A stretch of DNA of 64,000 nucleotides from Piezodorus guildinii (Eukaryota; Arthropoda; Insecta; Hemiptera; Pentatomidae), in NCBI GenBank assembly GCA_023052935.1, contig CM041297.1, forward strand, positions 3,214,280 through 3,278,279. The letters run 5' to 3'. Every line of letters starts with the position of its first letter. The first letter of the stretch is position 1. The position numbers and the translations under genes are program-made. Shown here in pieces: positions 39,201 to 49,080 of this stretch. The notes under the pieces are model-generated. The model ran no database searches and was not told where the DNA came from. It worked only from the letters and a program-made list of their open reading frames with translations.

Positions 39201-42200
39201 TATGAATGTAGATTTCTTAAAATCCAAAGATATTGAGAGAAACACGTTTATTCCTATAATAGACGATGTACGCTTGACGTCTGATTTCTCTTCCGATCTG
39301 TTCAGTTCCCTTCAAGTTCCTACTGGTGGTCAGCATTCCGAGTCTATTTCCCAACTGCAGCTTTCTTTTGGCGTTTCCGCTTGTATCAACTTCCCGCAAC
39401 AATGAAAATCTACCAGATAGTGAAAATCATGATAATCAAACATCAACTCCTACTACTATTTGCAGATCGGGAACATAGATCCGCCAAATACTGAAATGTT
39501 CCATTCCATCGATTTTCAAAAAACGAATAAAGGAAATGACCAGTTTGAATTGAATAACGACTACCTTCATGTCAGTGAAATGCATGGAAAGCAAGGTACA
39601 AATTATAATAAGACATGTGAAAAGAGGAAAGACGTATTCCCTGACTTCAGTAAAGATCAGAGAAATGCGGAATCTAAAACTAAAACAAAATCATCGGCTA
39701 CAAATAGCTATGGTACACAGTCGTACAATTATACACATTTTCCATGCAACGACTTTCAACAGTACTGCGAAAAAGAAGGTACCCAATGGCAACAAGACTT
39801 TTCTAATGTCCCTAAAGATCAAAAGAAGGCTTACGAAAAGAAGAAAGATAAAGCCGTACAAAAAGGTTATTTCTATCAGAATTATCAAGAATATTACAAC
39901 TACAAAGACAAGAAGAGGAAGCAACAGAACAGAATATCTGTCAACTGGATGTCTACACCGGAAACCGTGAACAGGCCGAATACCAGCAGAAAGAATCCGA
40001 GATTACCAACAACTACCCAGCCATTCGTCACAACCCGTTTACAGTAGCATACCAGTGGATTCCCTACAGAATCGTTTTCTGATTTCTGTAGCTCAAAGAA
40101 ATCCAACAATTATTCCTGGTCTCCGAGTAAAATCTCTGCCCGCCTTAGATAACCACTTGATGATACCTTCGACGCTTCCCACTTTGGTCGGAGACCTTGC
40201 CTTAGGTACAAGTACACCTTCAGAAAGCTACAAGACTTTTGAACCCCCTAAAGCTCAACCTCCCCAAGGACAGATTGCAAAGAAACCACCCGAAAAAATG
40301 GATGAAATCAAGAAGAGAAACGAATTCCCAAAGAGCCAGGCTAATTTCTTATCTGTGAGTCAGTTAGTTCGATCCGAAAAGTAAAAAACAGAAGACGACC
40401 GATAGGATTTACAAAAGGCAAGAGAAGACCTCGAAACCTCGAGGTAATTTTAACTGTTCCAAACGTAAAGATGACCATTGCATGTACTACGAAGAGAGGA
40501 ATAATTTTGCCCCAAATCAGAATCAGTGCACTGATAAAAAATATAACTCTTACAAAGGCGGAAGCTACAGTGCCGAGTCCTTAATTGGCGCCCAACAGAC
40601 TGACGTAGATTTTTCGTCCAATTTCAACTACCAACAAAACTCAAATTACTTTCAGACCGATTTCACCACTCATATAGATTCCAGCAATCAGCAATACGGC
40701 TATTTCCAACAGACTCCTTTCTCTGGGTTTTCTCATGAGGATTATCAAGATTTCGGTTTTGGTACAAACCAGAGGAACTTGGATCAAAACAGACAAAAAT
40801 CTGGAGGACGCAAGGAAGATAATTATCAGGGTTCAAACCTCCTTCAACCGCAGATTTACCCTTCGTATTCTAAAAGCATCAATTACAACCTGCCCTCTTC
40901 TCAGCTCAATACCAACACCACGACTACTCTCACGAACTTCAACCTCAGTACGATTTTCCCTGAGATGAACGATCAGGTATGGAGTTTTATTTTGATGTTT
41001 TCTATCTATTATCTATATTGATATTATAAAGCTGAAGAGTTTGTTTGTTTGAATATGCTACTCTCAGAAACTACTGGTTCGAATCGGATAATTCTTTTTG
41101 TGTTGGATAGTTCATTTATCGAGGAAGGTTTTATTTAGGCTCTATAGACCAATAGGAGTGAAGAATCTGAAAAAAACGGGGGAAATTAATCTTGCATCCC
41201 AATGATACCAAACGATTTGCCTTTTAATTTTAAAAATAATTCAATTTCCCGCTGTTATCTTTTGCCGTAACAATTAATAAATCACAGGGGCAAACATTTA
41301 AATCAAGTTAGGTCATGACTGGTTTTCACATGCCTACTATGTGTCGCATTGTCAAGATCAGGTTGCGGAGAAAATAAGTATGTTCTTCTGCCACAAGAAA
41401 ATAAAACTAAAAATATCATTTACGCAGAAGTACTTTAGTATATATTCTTTTAAAAACTTCTTAATAGCGATCATAATAACAGAAATTGACGCTGATGAAG
41501 TCGCGGGCAACAGCTAGTTTTATAATGAAAGTAAGAAAAGCAGGTTGGGGATTTAGTTATAGAAAATGTACAGCTAAGCTTTAATTTTACTTACCTCTAT
41601 ATCAAAAGGGAGTGATGTGGTCTAATGAAGAGAGCACTAGACTACTGTTCTTTGGGTTTGGGTTCATCTCGCGGTTGTAGCAGAATGATTATTTATTCTA
41701 TTATTTCAGCTGGAATGACTCAGGGATATGCAGACCCTCTAACGCACAACCTGCCTCTATAAAGTGGTACCCTGAAATTGGGGAGAAAATCTAGAGGTTG
41801 AGTGTGATCTTATCTGAGTGTGGTTAAACCATCTCATTGCTTAAGCCTAGAAACAGTACGAATCTCCACATTTATTGGACACTTATTATTGACCATTCAT
41901 GGATGGGTTGTAGAGATACAGGTTTTTTTTTTTACTATTTCGGTGGCTTTTCAGGGCTCATAAATTATATTGGGTTGTGTCACATGAAATGTCCGTTTTC
42001 AAGGTAAAGGATTTTTATTAAAAATACAATATGAAAACAAGATAATCTTATTCAAAGTATTTACCTTCTTTTTCTTCTTACATTTTTCCCAAAGTGACAC
42101 CAACTTTTTTATCCCCGAACTGAAAAACTCTGAGCTTTGAAGTGAAACAAAATCTGAAAACGCACTTTTCACTTGATCGTCATTTTCAAAAAGTTTTCCT

Positions 42201-45200
42201 TTGACGAAGTTGTCTAAATTCCTGAACAGGTGCTAATCTGTAGGAGACAAGTCGGGAGAATATGGTGGGTGCGGAAGAACTTTGTAGCCCAGTTCTTTCA
42301 ATTTTTGCACGGTATGTTTTGAAACATGGGGTCTTACTGCCGCTCAGTGAGATCATGAGGTACCCTGTATCGAGCTTTTTTACTTTCCCAATACACTTTA
42401 AATGTCTGGAAACGGTAGATGCACTTGCATTTAGTTGTGCTGAGAGTCCTTTAACTGTTTGGTAGGTAGGGGTTTCCTTCTACTGTATGTTTGAGGACAT
42501 CATTGTCTATTACGGACAGAGGTATTTCTCGAGACAAGTTTTCTTAGTCGGTATACCTAGCTGAAAACTTAGCAAACCAACGGCGAATGGTCCGTTCATT
42601 AACACTCCCTTCCCCAAACGCCTTGCAAATATTTCTAGCGGCCTCAGCTGCTGAATGGCCGAGTTTAAACTCGTAAAAAAATATTACTCGAAAATCGTGT
42701 GTTTCCATGTTCATATTTGGTGGTAAACTAAAAAGTGGGTAATTGATTGGGAAGCCAATATTTATAATACAAAGGTAGAGGATTAGTTACTGTTAACTTT
42801 AAATATGTAAACATTCGGAAGAAAACAACAGAGACCTGCAAAATCCTTTATGTATTTCAGAAACTATAAAAACGGACATTTCATGTGAAACAACCCAATA
42901 AAAAAATTATTATATCACCTTCAAAACTTAATAGACAACCCTCAAACCTTTAACTTAATTACAAAAGGTTAATTTACATGACTGTATTGAGCTTTGGGGC
43001 TCACTGACAAGTAGATCTCAAATGTGGCTCACTGATTTTAATGAAGTTATTTTTGGTAAAACTAGAAACTCTAAAATATTAGGAGCTAACACTCCCCAGG
43101 AGTCGTGTAAAAAAAAAAGGGAAAGTTTGCGTGCTGAAAACACATTTTATTTAATATCTCTGGTTCTAGTGAAGGTAGGAAAATAAGTTTGGTGTTGAAG
43201 TTACCCTATTTCAAATCGGGATAATTTAAAAGTCATTAAATTATATAAGTTTTATGCTTGGTAAAAACCCTAAAAATATAAACAATTTCGTCAAAACAGT
43301 ACTTAATAGTACTACCTTGTTTTTAAGGTTTCTTAAAAACTTTGTTCCTCGATGTTTTGCAATGTTCCTCTGGGCAAATGTTTGAGAAATCATATTAAAA
43401 GTACTGTTTTGATGAGGTTATTTATATTTTTAGGGTTACTACCAAGGATAAAACTTATATAATTTTTAATGACTTATATTTTTAATTATTCCGCTTTGAA
43501 ACAGTGTAGGGTATATAAATAAACTATTTTTAGTTAAAGTTCGACAAAAATAATATAACAAATGATATTGTTATTAATTATCATCATGGAAAGTAGATGA
43601 AAGTGTGATATAGTACATCAACTATCACAATATTTACTTCTATCATTGTAAATATTGCCATTTCACCTCACCTACACATACCCTATTTCTCACCGTGTAT
43701 TGCCGCCTTAAAAGAAACAACTAAATAGTTTCAACTTTTTATTGTCTGTCGACGTTTGTATTTTTTTCCTTTCTACTCCTAACATCACACCTTCTACTTC
43801 ACATCATTCCTCACACATAGATGATATTTTTACTTACTTATCTACTATATTTCAATTTTAATGTTTCCTATTTTATGTAGATATTGATATTTTTGTACAA
43901 TATCTTTAGTCATGATTTGTTCTGTATAGCCCTTTCATTATTATACTAAAATCATTGTATTTTATTAATCAATTTCTTTACTTATGTATTTCTGTTTTTA
44001 TGTTTTAAATATTGACATCCTTCTAAGTCAATAGTATCTCTACCTTCACTAGAAGCAGAGATATTAACCTGTTAATCGGGGAGTACCCTTTTTAACTGGA
44101 GGAAACTATTTAAATCATAATTTCATATTATTTTTTTTATGCTTAAAATAAATGAAAAGACAATGAATTGTATACTTTTTTCATTTATTTATATTTGGGC
44201 GTACACATACTCGATATTGTTCACGTTTGACGTATCTATACATCCCGCCCGGTTATCAGGTTAAATAAAATGTGTTTTTATTGCGCAAACTTAATAATTT
44301 TTTTATGCAACTCCTGGTGAGCGTTGCTCCTAATGTTTTGCAGAGCCTAATGGTTTAATGTCTAATTTTACTAAAAAAAAATTTATCAATATCGGTGAGA
44401 CACATTTGCAATCCTCTCTTTGTAAGGTGTCAAATTTTTCCCTTATCCAATCTTTACAATTCAAAAACCTTCATAAAATCCTTTATCTTGCTGACACCAA
44501 TATACTCATCCATAGTGATCAAAATGTTACCGATTTGGTCCTAGTTCCATGAGAAACTCTATTCACACTCTAACCCATGAGTTTCAATAATGTCTTGTTA
44601 AATGAACAAGCTTGGTGCTCATGGATTCCTGATAATCCTCTGAGGCAGCCACGATAACTTCTGATTTAAAATATTTTTTTGGAAAGTTAACAATAGGTAG
44701 TTTCTTCTGCTTGTGTATAATAGCATTGTTAAATATTTACTTTTAAATTTGCTAGATATATTTATTGTAATACAGTTATAAATTTTAATAAATACAGATT
44801 TGTTTAAAAACTTATGATATGGTTAGGGGAAATTATTAATCAATGTTGAAAAATTGTCTTTTCTTTATTTTAGTTTAGCATGAACGAGATTAGTAAGAAA
44901 ACATATAAATAATTTCTCTTTGTTTATTTTAAAGACTTAATACAAAGAATAATAGTAAACTTTCCATTTCCTTTGTAAAATAATTATTACTAACAATCAG
45001 GTTCATTTTCATAAATGAAAAAAAATAAAATAAAATAAATTAGGGTGATTGTTCATAAATACGAATATAAATAAACGGTGGTTAAAGGTTCAAAAGATCA
45101 AAAAAGATAATATAAAAACTTGCATTTATTACTTTTTATTTTTAATATAATTTCTATTACGCTGAATTATACATACAAATCTCTATTACGTCTATAATTG

Positions 45201-48200
45201 AATAATAATACATTATGGCATTTTAAGCATTCGTATATATATATTTTCACAAATTAAGAAAGTATAAAAAGTTTTATTATACTAAGATTACAAGATTAAA
45301 TGTTGAGATTTTCAATGAAGATCCTGCTAACGAGATATGTCAGTTTTCTCAGGCATCGTCCCTTGCTTTTTTTTTTCACGGATGATCGTCAGAATATTAT
45401 TTCTGAAATTGGAACTTCACCTGGGCCGTGACTAGGTCTCCCGTTGTGCCTGGGCAACACTGCCTGCTCCTTCCATCGCATCCACTCATTTGGGCGTTAC
45501 TGCCTGTTTAGGTGGCCGCCCTGTAATTTGAATAGATATTAATAATCCTCTTAGCAGCATTTATTGTATAAAGTTATGGTAAAAAAAATACAATGTAATT
45601 TACAGCCTGAAGATATTGGTTTCTCATTAGATTTAAATAAATAAATTCTTTATTATCCTAGGAAAAGTCCCTTTAGAATAAAGATTTATAAAATATATAA
45701 AATGGGTCTGAGTTTTAGAGTAATTAAATCATTATAGAGCCTTATTTACAATTATATGTTAAGGACTGAATAAGAAACGATCTGTCAAAAGTGTAGAACA
45801 GTGGGCCATAGTGTATAAATCTGAAGGCCTAGAGCGTGTATAACAGGAATGGATAGAGGATTTGAATTGTAGGAGGTCAAAATATACGATGGTTTTTAAT
45901 GGGAGTAATAAATCCTTAGTTATGCCGTCCTTCGGAGGGGACGTTAAAAGGTGGTCCCGAGCCTGTGCGACGTCAAGTACTCGTGAAAGATCCCTATCTT
46001 AATTAAGCCTAGATAGGCAAATGTAGGACTCCCACTGTAGCATCGTCTGATTAGCCACAGCAGCACAAAGACGTTATAAATAAAAATAAACGAACAAAAT
46101 ATACGATGGACAGCAGGATTGGATAACTTGGTAAAGGAATGATGGCAGGAAATACTTGCGACAATCCATTTTCAATTCGTCATAAAATTTGTAAACGGAG
46201 GTGTACCTAAGGACCCGAAGATAAATCGAACAAAGCAATTGATTAAGTGTTTTATTTTTACCGTATACTGTACATACTGCAGTAGTCAAAATTTAATTTA
46301 GATACTAAAATTAATGAAAACTTGAATATAGATGGATAAATAGGTTGAAAAATAACTTTATTCTAGGACTAAGCAGTAGATAGAGCAATCATCTACTATT
46401 CTAAGGGTCCTGGGTTCAAAACCCGGCAGAGTAATTATTGACTGTTATGTGGTGATTCTGGGGTATAGAGAGTGGAGCCTCCTAGGGCACACCCATCCCC
46501 TATCAATTGAGTACTTTAGAAATTGGAAAGTAAACCTGGCAGCTGAGTGTGATTTCGGCCTGATAACTTCATTGCACAGTCATTGGTCTAGAAACAGTAC
46601 CAATCCCAATATTTACCTAATGAATCCTGATGGAGTGCAGAGGTACAGGATATTTTCTTAGGACTAATCACATTATATTTAAAAATTATACAACAGCTAA
46701 ATTTGGCCAAATTTGAAATTTCAGGAGTTTTTAGATTATGATTAAAACAAAAATAACCTCTAATAGGCCAAAGCAATGCAAGAAGAAGTGATTAGGAATG
46801 GTTATCACGCACAACTGCTAGGCCCCTCCCAATTTTTGAGTGCCCACTTTATAGAGGCTGGGTGAGCCCGAGGAGGGTCTCCCTACCCCAGGGTTGCCTC
46901 AGAGGTATTCAAACCTGGGACCTTGAATTTAATGCACAGTGAACAAAGTGATAAAAAAAAAAGTAGGTATATGGGAAGTTATCATTAATGCTACTGTCAG
47001 TTTAACTTGCTATGCTCCTATCAAATCACTTCCAGTATAAACAATGCTTTAGACTTCTTCCATGATTGTAAAAAAAAAAATAAAATAATAATAATAAAAA
47101 AATGTTCTATAGAAACTGAAAAATACCTAGTAGAATTAAAAATTGCAGTCATTGGCTCTACTAAACATCTAACTTGATAATTGAATATAAAAATATAAGG
47201 TTCTGAGACAAGTTTATGCTAATAGCCAAACTCATTATTTCAGAAGAAGAGAAAAAAAAAAATGACAAAGAATGAAAAAATAAATTCTAGGCAAAAAATA
47301 AAAATAGTGAAACAATTTTTTTTTTAATAATAAAAGAAAGGCCAGCATCGCAATAACAATAAGATCAGTAACTAATGCTGTGTCATGCTATTACTTAAAA
47401 ACGCTGCAAATTATTTTACAATGGTTTATTTTTTCCAAATAACAATATTAGGGTATAACTGTTTATAAAGCTGTTAACAGGCAATTAATATGAAAAGCAT
47501 TAAATCATTCAAAATAAAATGGCATACACCTCTGCTAATTTCAAAACGCTATCTATATCTCTACTAGTCCACACCAGAATCAAAACAACAATCCATGGAA
47601 TGGCGACATGCATCATCACCCATAAGAGTGAAGTTTAAGCTAACAATTTCGGCCTCATAATGAGACAATCAATGCTACCATTTGTTACTGCACTTGAAGA
47701 AACATCTGGGCGGTCGGCGTCTTCAAGACGATAACGAAGTCAAAACATTTGTGATGCAGTGGTTATCAAGTCAGGCGGCAGAATTTTTTGAAGAGGGTAT
47801 TCAAAAACTGGTTCCGCGCGTATGACTAGTGCCCCAAAATTCTTGGAAATTATGTAGAAAAGTAGATTAAGGTACAGGCTTTCATGTAAAAATAAAATTA
47901 TTGTGATATCTTTGTAAGTCTTTTTTAAATTACAAAATGATACATACATAGACATACCTAACCACTACAATATATGATATACTTTTTGCTGGGTCAGTCA
48001 TTTTGACTATATAGATAGCGATTTACCCAAAAATAGGTTTAAATAATAGTCATATTGATAGGCATAATTTTTTTATCGATATAAATAAATATCAATTCAA
48101 ACAAAATAAAATTAAATAAATCGAATATTTGGTTAAAAATAATTAATTTATTAGTAACTTGCCACATAACACACTAAATCTTTTTTACACGAAACACATT

Positions 48201-48471
48201 CCTATGTATTAAAATTTGTTTTGCAGGATAAATTTTCATTTTCTGTTGTTAATTAGAATTCATAGGTTTTATCTTTAATGAAATAATAAACATAATTTTT
48301 TCCTACTGAATATATATCTAAGTAAATCTTCTATATAGAAATAAGATATATGTTTCTCAAATATTTGTTTTAAAATTTCAGAGAGTCGCAACTTCGGGAC
48401 AAACAGCACAACAAATGAATCCGTCATTCCCACCAAGCTCGCAAACTTATCGAAGTCACTTGCAACAATGA
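27279..48471 (+). CDS. bHLH leucine-zipper transcription factor, USF3-like
   Basis: Five exons fit: 27279-27301, 27383-27579, 27656-27826, 34593-40976 and probably 48382-48471, with GT/AG borders and compatible phases at each junction. Residues 9-22 are a basic region with the E..RR E-box-reading pattern (FEKDRRDKLN), followed by helix-loop-helix (KIEILRKAAEYIRYLQ) to about residue 65. A leucine zipper has Leu80, 87 and 94, and KRRKRKPK at 109-116 looks like a nuclear signal. The rest is about 2,100 residues of low-complexity Ser/Asn/Gln/Pro sequence. Total coding length (about 6.87 kb, ~2.3 kaa) and architecture match the USF3 family (human about 2.2 kaa); that is the basis for the name, and sequence similarity outside the bHLH is not verified. 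The ATG gives MGGKKTVE directly before the basic region. Exon 4 changes register about ten times, so as written the gene does not encode one intact protein. Confidence 0.7.
28344..28445 (-). repeat. SINE-1 fragment, 3' part
   Basis: TTAACGTCACTTTATAGTAC to TTTTTATTAGGATTGGGGTC, the reverse-complement of the SINE-1 tail. Confidence 0.7.
28755..29010 (-). repeat. SINE-1 copy
   Basis: Reverse-complement of SINE-1 from the CGTCACATTATAATACTGTGG tail to the TAGCTACTACACCA head, with several small deletions. Confidence 0.75.
29335..29520 (-). repeat. Rep-A fragment, diverged
   Basis: Reverse-complement of the central Rep-A block (AAAATTTAATGGGGTTTAATG, GTCTGGGCTTAAATG). Its right side runs into a mariner fragment. 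Confidence 0.6.
29560..29730 (+). mobile_element. mariner transposase N-terminal fragment
   Basis: Open frame reads KIRNVYGDDAFGESTVCKWF, then AQFRTANYDLEDARCSVCPST, the second helix-turn-helix segment of mariner transposases. Only about 55 residues remain. Confidence 0.75.
30012..30160 (-). mobile_element. mariner 3' terminal fragment
   Basis: Nearly the same sequence as 16836-16980 (GGAAAGTT.GT.GAGAAATTTGG), i.e. the end of a mariner transposase gene plus its terminal repeat. It is joined on the right to SINE-1 sequence. Confidence 0.65.
30160..30345 (-). repeat. SINE-1 fragment followed by a SINE-2 tail
   Basis: 30160-30290 is reverse SINE-1 (CAGGCTCGGGACCAC to ACTATACCACGGGTGATCC). 30300-30345 is the + strand 3' end of SINE-2 (TCATAGGTCGTGGTGGTACA, then a T-run). 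Confidence 0.65.
31040..31258 (+). repeat. SINE-1 copy, diverged
   Basis: Head GCTGTGGTGCAGTGACTAGC, a B-box-like GTTCGAACCCGGC, and the SINE-1 body to the AAATAAATAAACAAAAAC tail. Confidence 0.7.
31860..31898 (-). ncRNA. minimal hammerhead motif, GAAA changed
   Basis: Stem I GCC/GGC, core CTGAAGA, stem II GGCCTA/TAGGCC, then AAAA instead of GAAA and CGTC. The G12 equivalent is lost, so it is probably inactive. Position 7 of the core is free to vary in hammerheads, so CTGAAGA is acceptable. Confidence 0.55.
32494..32532 (+). ncRNA. minimal hammerhead motif, core mutated
   Basis: Inverted partner of 31860-31898. Stem I GCC/GGC and CGTC are kept, but the core reads CTGGAGA and GAAA reads AAAA. 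Probably inactive. Confidence 0.5.
33600..33985 (-). mobile_element. Penelope-like element: GIY-YIG endonuclease remnant
   Basis: The minus strand reads, across two frames, VCRIPCRTANRNSAYIGETK, then NLLKERITRHKHSI, and further on FDFNKTSILATVPNHEK. This is the C-terminal GIY-YIG-type endonuclease of Penelope-like retroelements: a paired-cysteine motif, YIGET, and R..RH. At least one register change breaks it. Its 5' side is cut off at about 33998 by Rep-A sequence, and no reverse transcriptase is left in the window. It lies next to the foldbacks at 31431-33035. Confidence 0.7.
33998..34055 (+). repeat. Rep-A 3' end fragment
   Basis: GATTGCAATACTTTCTCTTAC to TAGGTTAGTGAAAGTAAAAA, the last ~58 bp of Rep-A. 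Confidence 0.7.
34096..34369. repeat. unit bounded by 14-bp inverted repeats
   Basis: TATCGAGAATACTG at 34096-34109 and CAGTATTCTCGATA at 34356-34369 bound a 274-bp segment that is more GC-rich than its surroundings. It may be a MITE-like or deleted DNA transposon; no protein is recognised. Confidence 0.45.
34593..40976 (+). CDS. large disordered exon of the USF3-like gene, with about ten 1-base register changes
   Basis: Acceptor TTTTTCAG ends at 34592; donor CAG/GTATGG is at 40977. Coding sense is obvious throughout (ILADGRIVNVPPIVPQILV, many NNN, SSS and QQ tracts), but it moves between frames near 35160, 35421, 36241, 38537, 38785, 39018, 39380, 39469, 39995 and 40373. Seven behave as +1 and three as -1 changes. 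Most lie at or next to runs of 3-5 equal bases (CCC, AAAA, AAAAA, TTT, GGG). I found no nonsense codon that is not explained by one of these shifts. The longest single open stretch is 36236-38653. The end reads LTNFNLSTIFPEMNDQ. A basic tract KSKKQK lies near 40385. Either assembly indels or early decay could explain it. Confidence 0.75.
41001..41517 (+). mobile_element. Helitron remnant with helicase tail and CTAG terminus
   Basis: Starts TCTATC and contains the AAGCTGAAGAGTTTGTTTG head common in insect Helitrons. At 41249-41430 it keeps a Pif1-type helicase C-terminal piece (AVTINKSQGQTFKS, then across a shift a GENKYVLLPQENKTKNI-like string). The 3' end is GAAGTCGCGGGCAACAGCTAG, finishing in CTAG at 41514-41517. 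Strongly deleted and inactive. It begins only about 25 bp after the exon 4 donor. Confidence 0.75.
41609..41935 (+). repeat. SINE-2 copy with poly(T) tail
   Basis: Head AAAGGGAGTGATGTGGTCTA and the SINE-2 body (CTGCCTCTATAAAGTGG), ending AGAGATACAGG followed by a T-run. The B box is mutated. Confidence 0.8.
41970..42898 (-). mobile_element. mariner element with both terminal repeats, internally deleted
   Basis: 929 bp between TA dinucleotides (41968-41969 and 42899-42900). Terminal inverted repeats start TTGGGTTGTGTCACATGAAA and match for about 30 bp with one mismatch. On the minus strand ATG 42708 opens METHDFRVIFFYEFKLGHSA, and the mariner N-terminus continues through FGEGSVNERTIRRWFAKFSA with one stop. 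The middle, with the first two catalytic aspartates, is missing, and the PHPPYSPDLSP region survives out of frame. Inactive transposase, but the ends look mobilisable. Confidence 0.88.
43020..43500. repeat. Rep-B, inverted pair
   Basis: 43020-43320 is reverse Rep-B (CCAGGAGTCGTGT, ACACATTTTATTTAATATCTC). 43385-43500 is the direct-strand start of Rep-B (ATTTTTAGGGTTACTACCAAG). Together they form a loose foldback. Confidence 0.6.
43700..44036. mobile_element. PLE-foldback interior fragment
   Basis: Begins with a partial terminal arm (AACTAAATAGTTTCAACTTT, GTCGACGTTT) and continues with sequence matching 15820-16000 (TTTGTACAATATCTTT, TTCTGTATAGCCC, TTGACATCCT). Confidence 0.55.
44036..44410 (+). 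repeat. Rep-B copy split by a TTAA MITE
   Basis: Left part ends GCAGAGATATTAA at 44067; right part resumes TTAAATAAAATGTG at 44261. It matches 2905-3110 across the junction. Confidence 0.75.
44068..44260. mobile_element. 193-bp TTAA MITE (piggyBac-type)
   Basis: Flanked by TTAA (44064-44067 and 44261-44264). Ends CCTGTTAATCGGG and, inverted, CCTGATAACCGGG, matching at 11 of 13. Noncoding. The uninterrupted Rep-B copy at 2926 shows the empty site. Confidence 0.8.
45893..46094 (+). repeat. SINE-1, 5'-truncated, 15-bp target duplication
   Basis: Begins inside the element at TTTTTAATGGGAGTAA and runs to ACGTTATAAATAAAAATAAA. Flanked by CAAAATATACGATGG at 45878-45892 and 46095-46109. Confidence 0.88.
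46370..46660 (+). repeat. SINE-2 copy
   Basis: Head AGCAGTAGATAGAGCAATC, B-box-like GGGTTCAAAACCCGGC, and body to GAGGTACAGGATATTTT. Diverged. Confidence 0.75.
46770..46945 (-). repeat. SINE-2, 5' part, reverse orientation
   Basis: Contains CCCACTTTATAGAGGCTGGG, GGGTCTCCCTACCCCAGGG and TTCAAACCTGGGACC, the reverse-complement of the SINE-2 body and B box. Confidence 0.7.
47568..47875 (+). mobile_element. mariner transposase remnant, internally deleted
   Basis: Reads STPESKQQSMEWRHASSP, then KFKLTISA. After a gap and a shift it reads HLKKHLGGRRLQDDNEVKTF and MQWLSSQAAEFFEEGIQKLV, both diagnostic mariner C-terminal blocks. The third catalytic aspartate region is gone. A different lineage from the element at 41970-42898. 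Confidence 0.75.
48382..48471 (+). CDS. probable last exon of the USF3-like gene
   Basis: After TTTCAG the in-phase continuation of exon 4 reads RVATSGQTAQQMNPSFPP and ends LQQ-stop, 29 residues, with the same Gln/Ser-rich character. A second AG two bases downstream would give another open frame of about 45 residues (starts SRNFGTNSTTNES), so the exact acceptor is uncertain. AATAAA-like signals follow at 48560 and beyond. Confidence 0.5.
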   Translation, partial: RVATSGQTAQQMNPSFPPSSQTYRSHLQQ

Positions 48472-49080
48472 TCATTCCGTCGTACGACAATCATCTCTTC
48501 GAACTAGTCATATTTATTTAAGGCTGTGTATATTTTTTAATTATAATCAATCACTTAACAATAAATACTAAACCATATTTAAAGGTTTATTAATCTCTAA
48601 AATATTGTTATTTGTTAGATAATTTAATTGTTAATGTTGTGTAAAATATCTGTAAAAATATTTTATATTTCTAATCTATAAGTTTAAAAAAACAAAACAA
48701 TTTATTTTATTTGAAATATTTCCTTGTGATACAAAGAAATAGATCAAGTTAAGGAATGATGAGATATGAACATGTTATTTATTTATTATGCTAACTAAAT
48801 ATTGTATAGTATTACATAACATTTTATGTACCTGAAAAACACTTCTTTTTTTAGTTTAAATATATATATTATTTTAGCTGTATACTTTGTTTAATAATAA
48901 ATAAATTATACTTTGTAAATAATTAAAAGTTGTAAAATATGCCCTTTTTATTTTTATTGTTTTGTTTGTATAGTTTTTTTTATACATAAGTTAAATCAAA
49001 TTAAAATAAATTTTTATAAATATTTTATTTTTTTAAATTTAATAACGTTAACATAAACAAATAACCTGATACCAAATTAG
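48472..49080. other. 3' region of the USF3-like gene, AT-rich
   Basis: Likely 3' untranslated sequence and beyond, with candidate AATAAA signals at about 48560 and 48897. No other feature is recognised. Confidence 0.4.

Larger units (their letters stand above)
40977..48381 (+). other. USF3-like intron 4: repeat-filled
   Basis: Holds a Helitron fragment, SINE-2 copies, a mariner with both ends, Rep-B, a TTAA MITE, PLE interior sequence, a SINE-1 and a second mariner fragment. The stretches 44440-45890, 46950-47560 and 47880-48380 are AT-rich with nothing I recognise. 45400-45530 is unusually GC-rich but unassigned. Confidence 0.6.

Noticed and set aside
34593..40976. Several separate genes (one per open frame) in the 6.4 kb exon
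   Set aside because: The frames abut with continuous composition and no promoters, stops or splice sites between; one exon with register changes explains them better.
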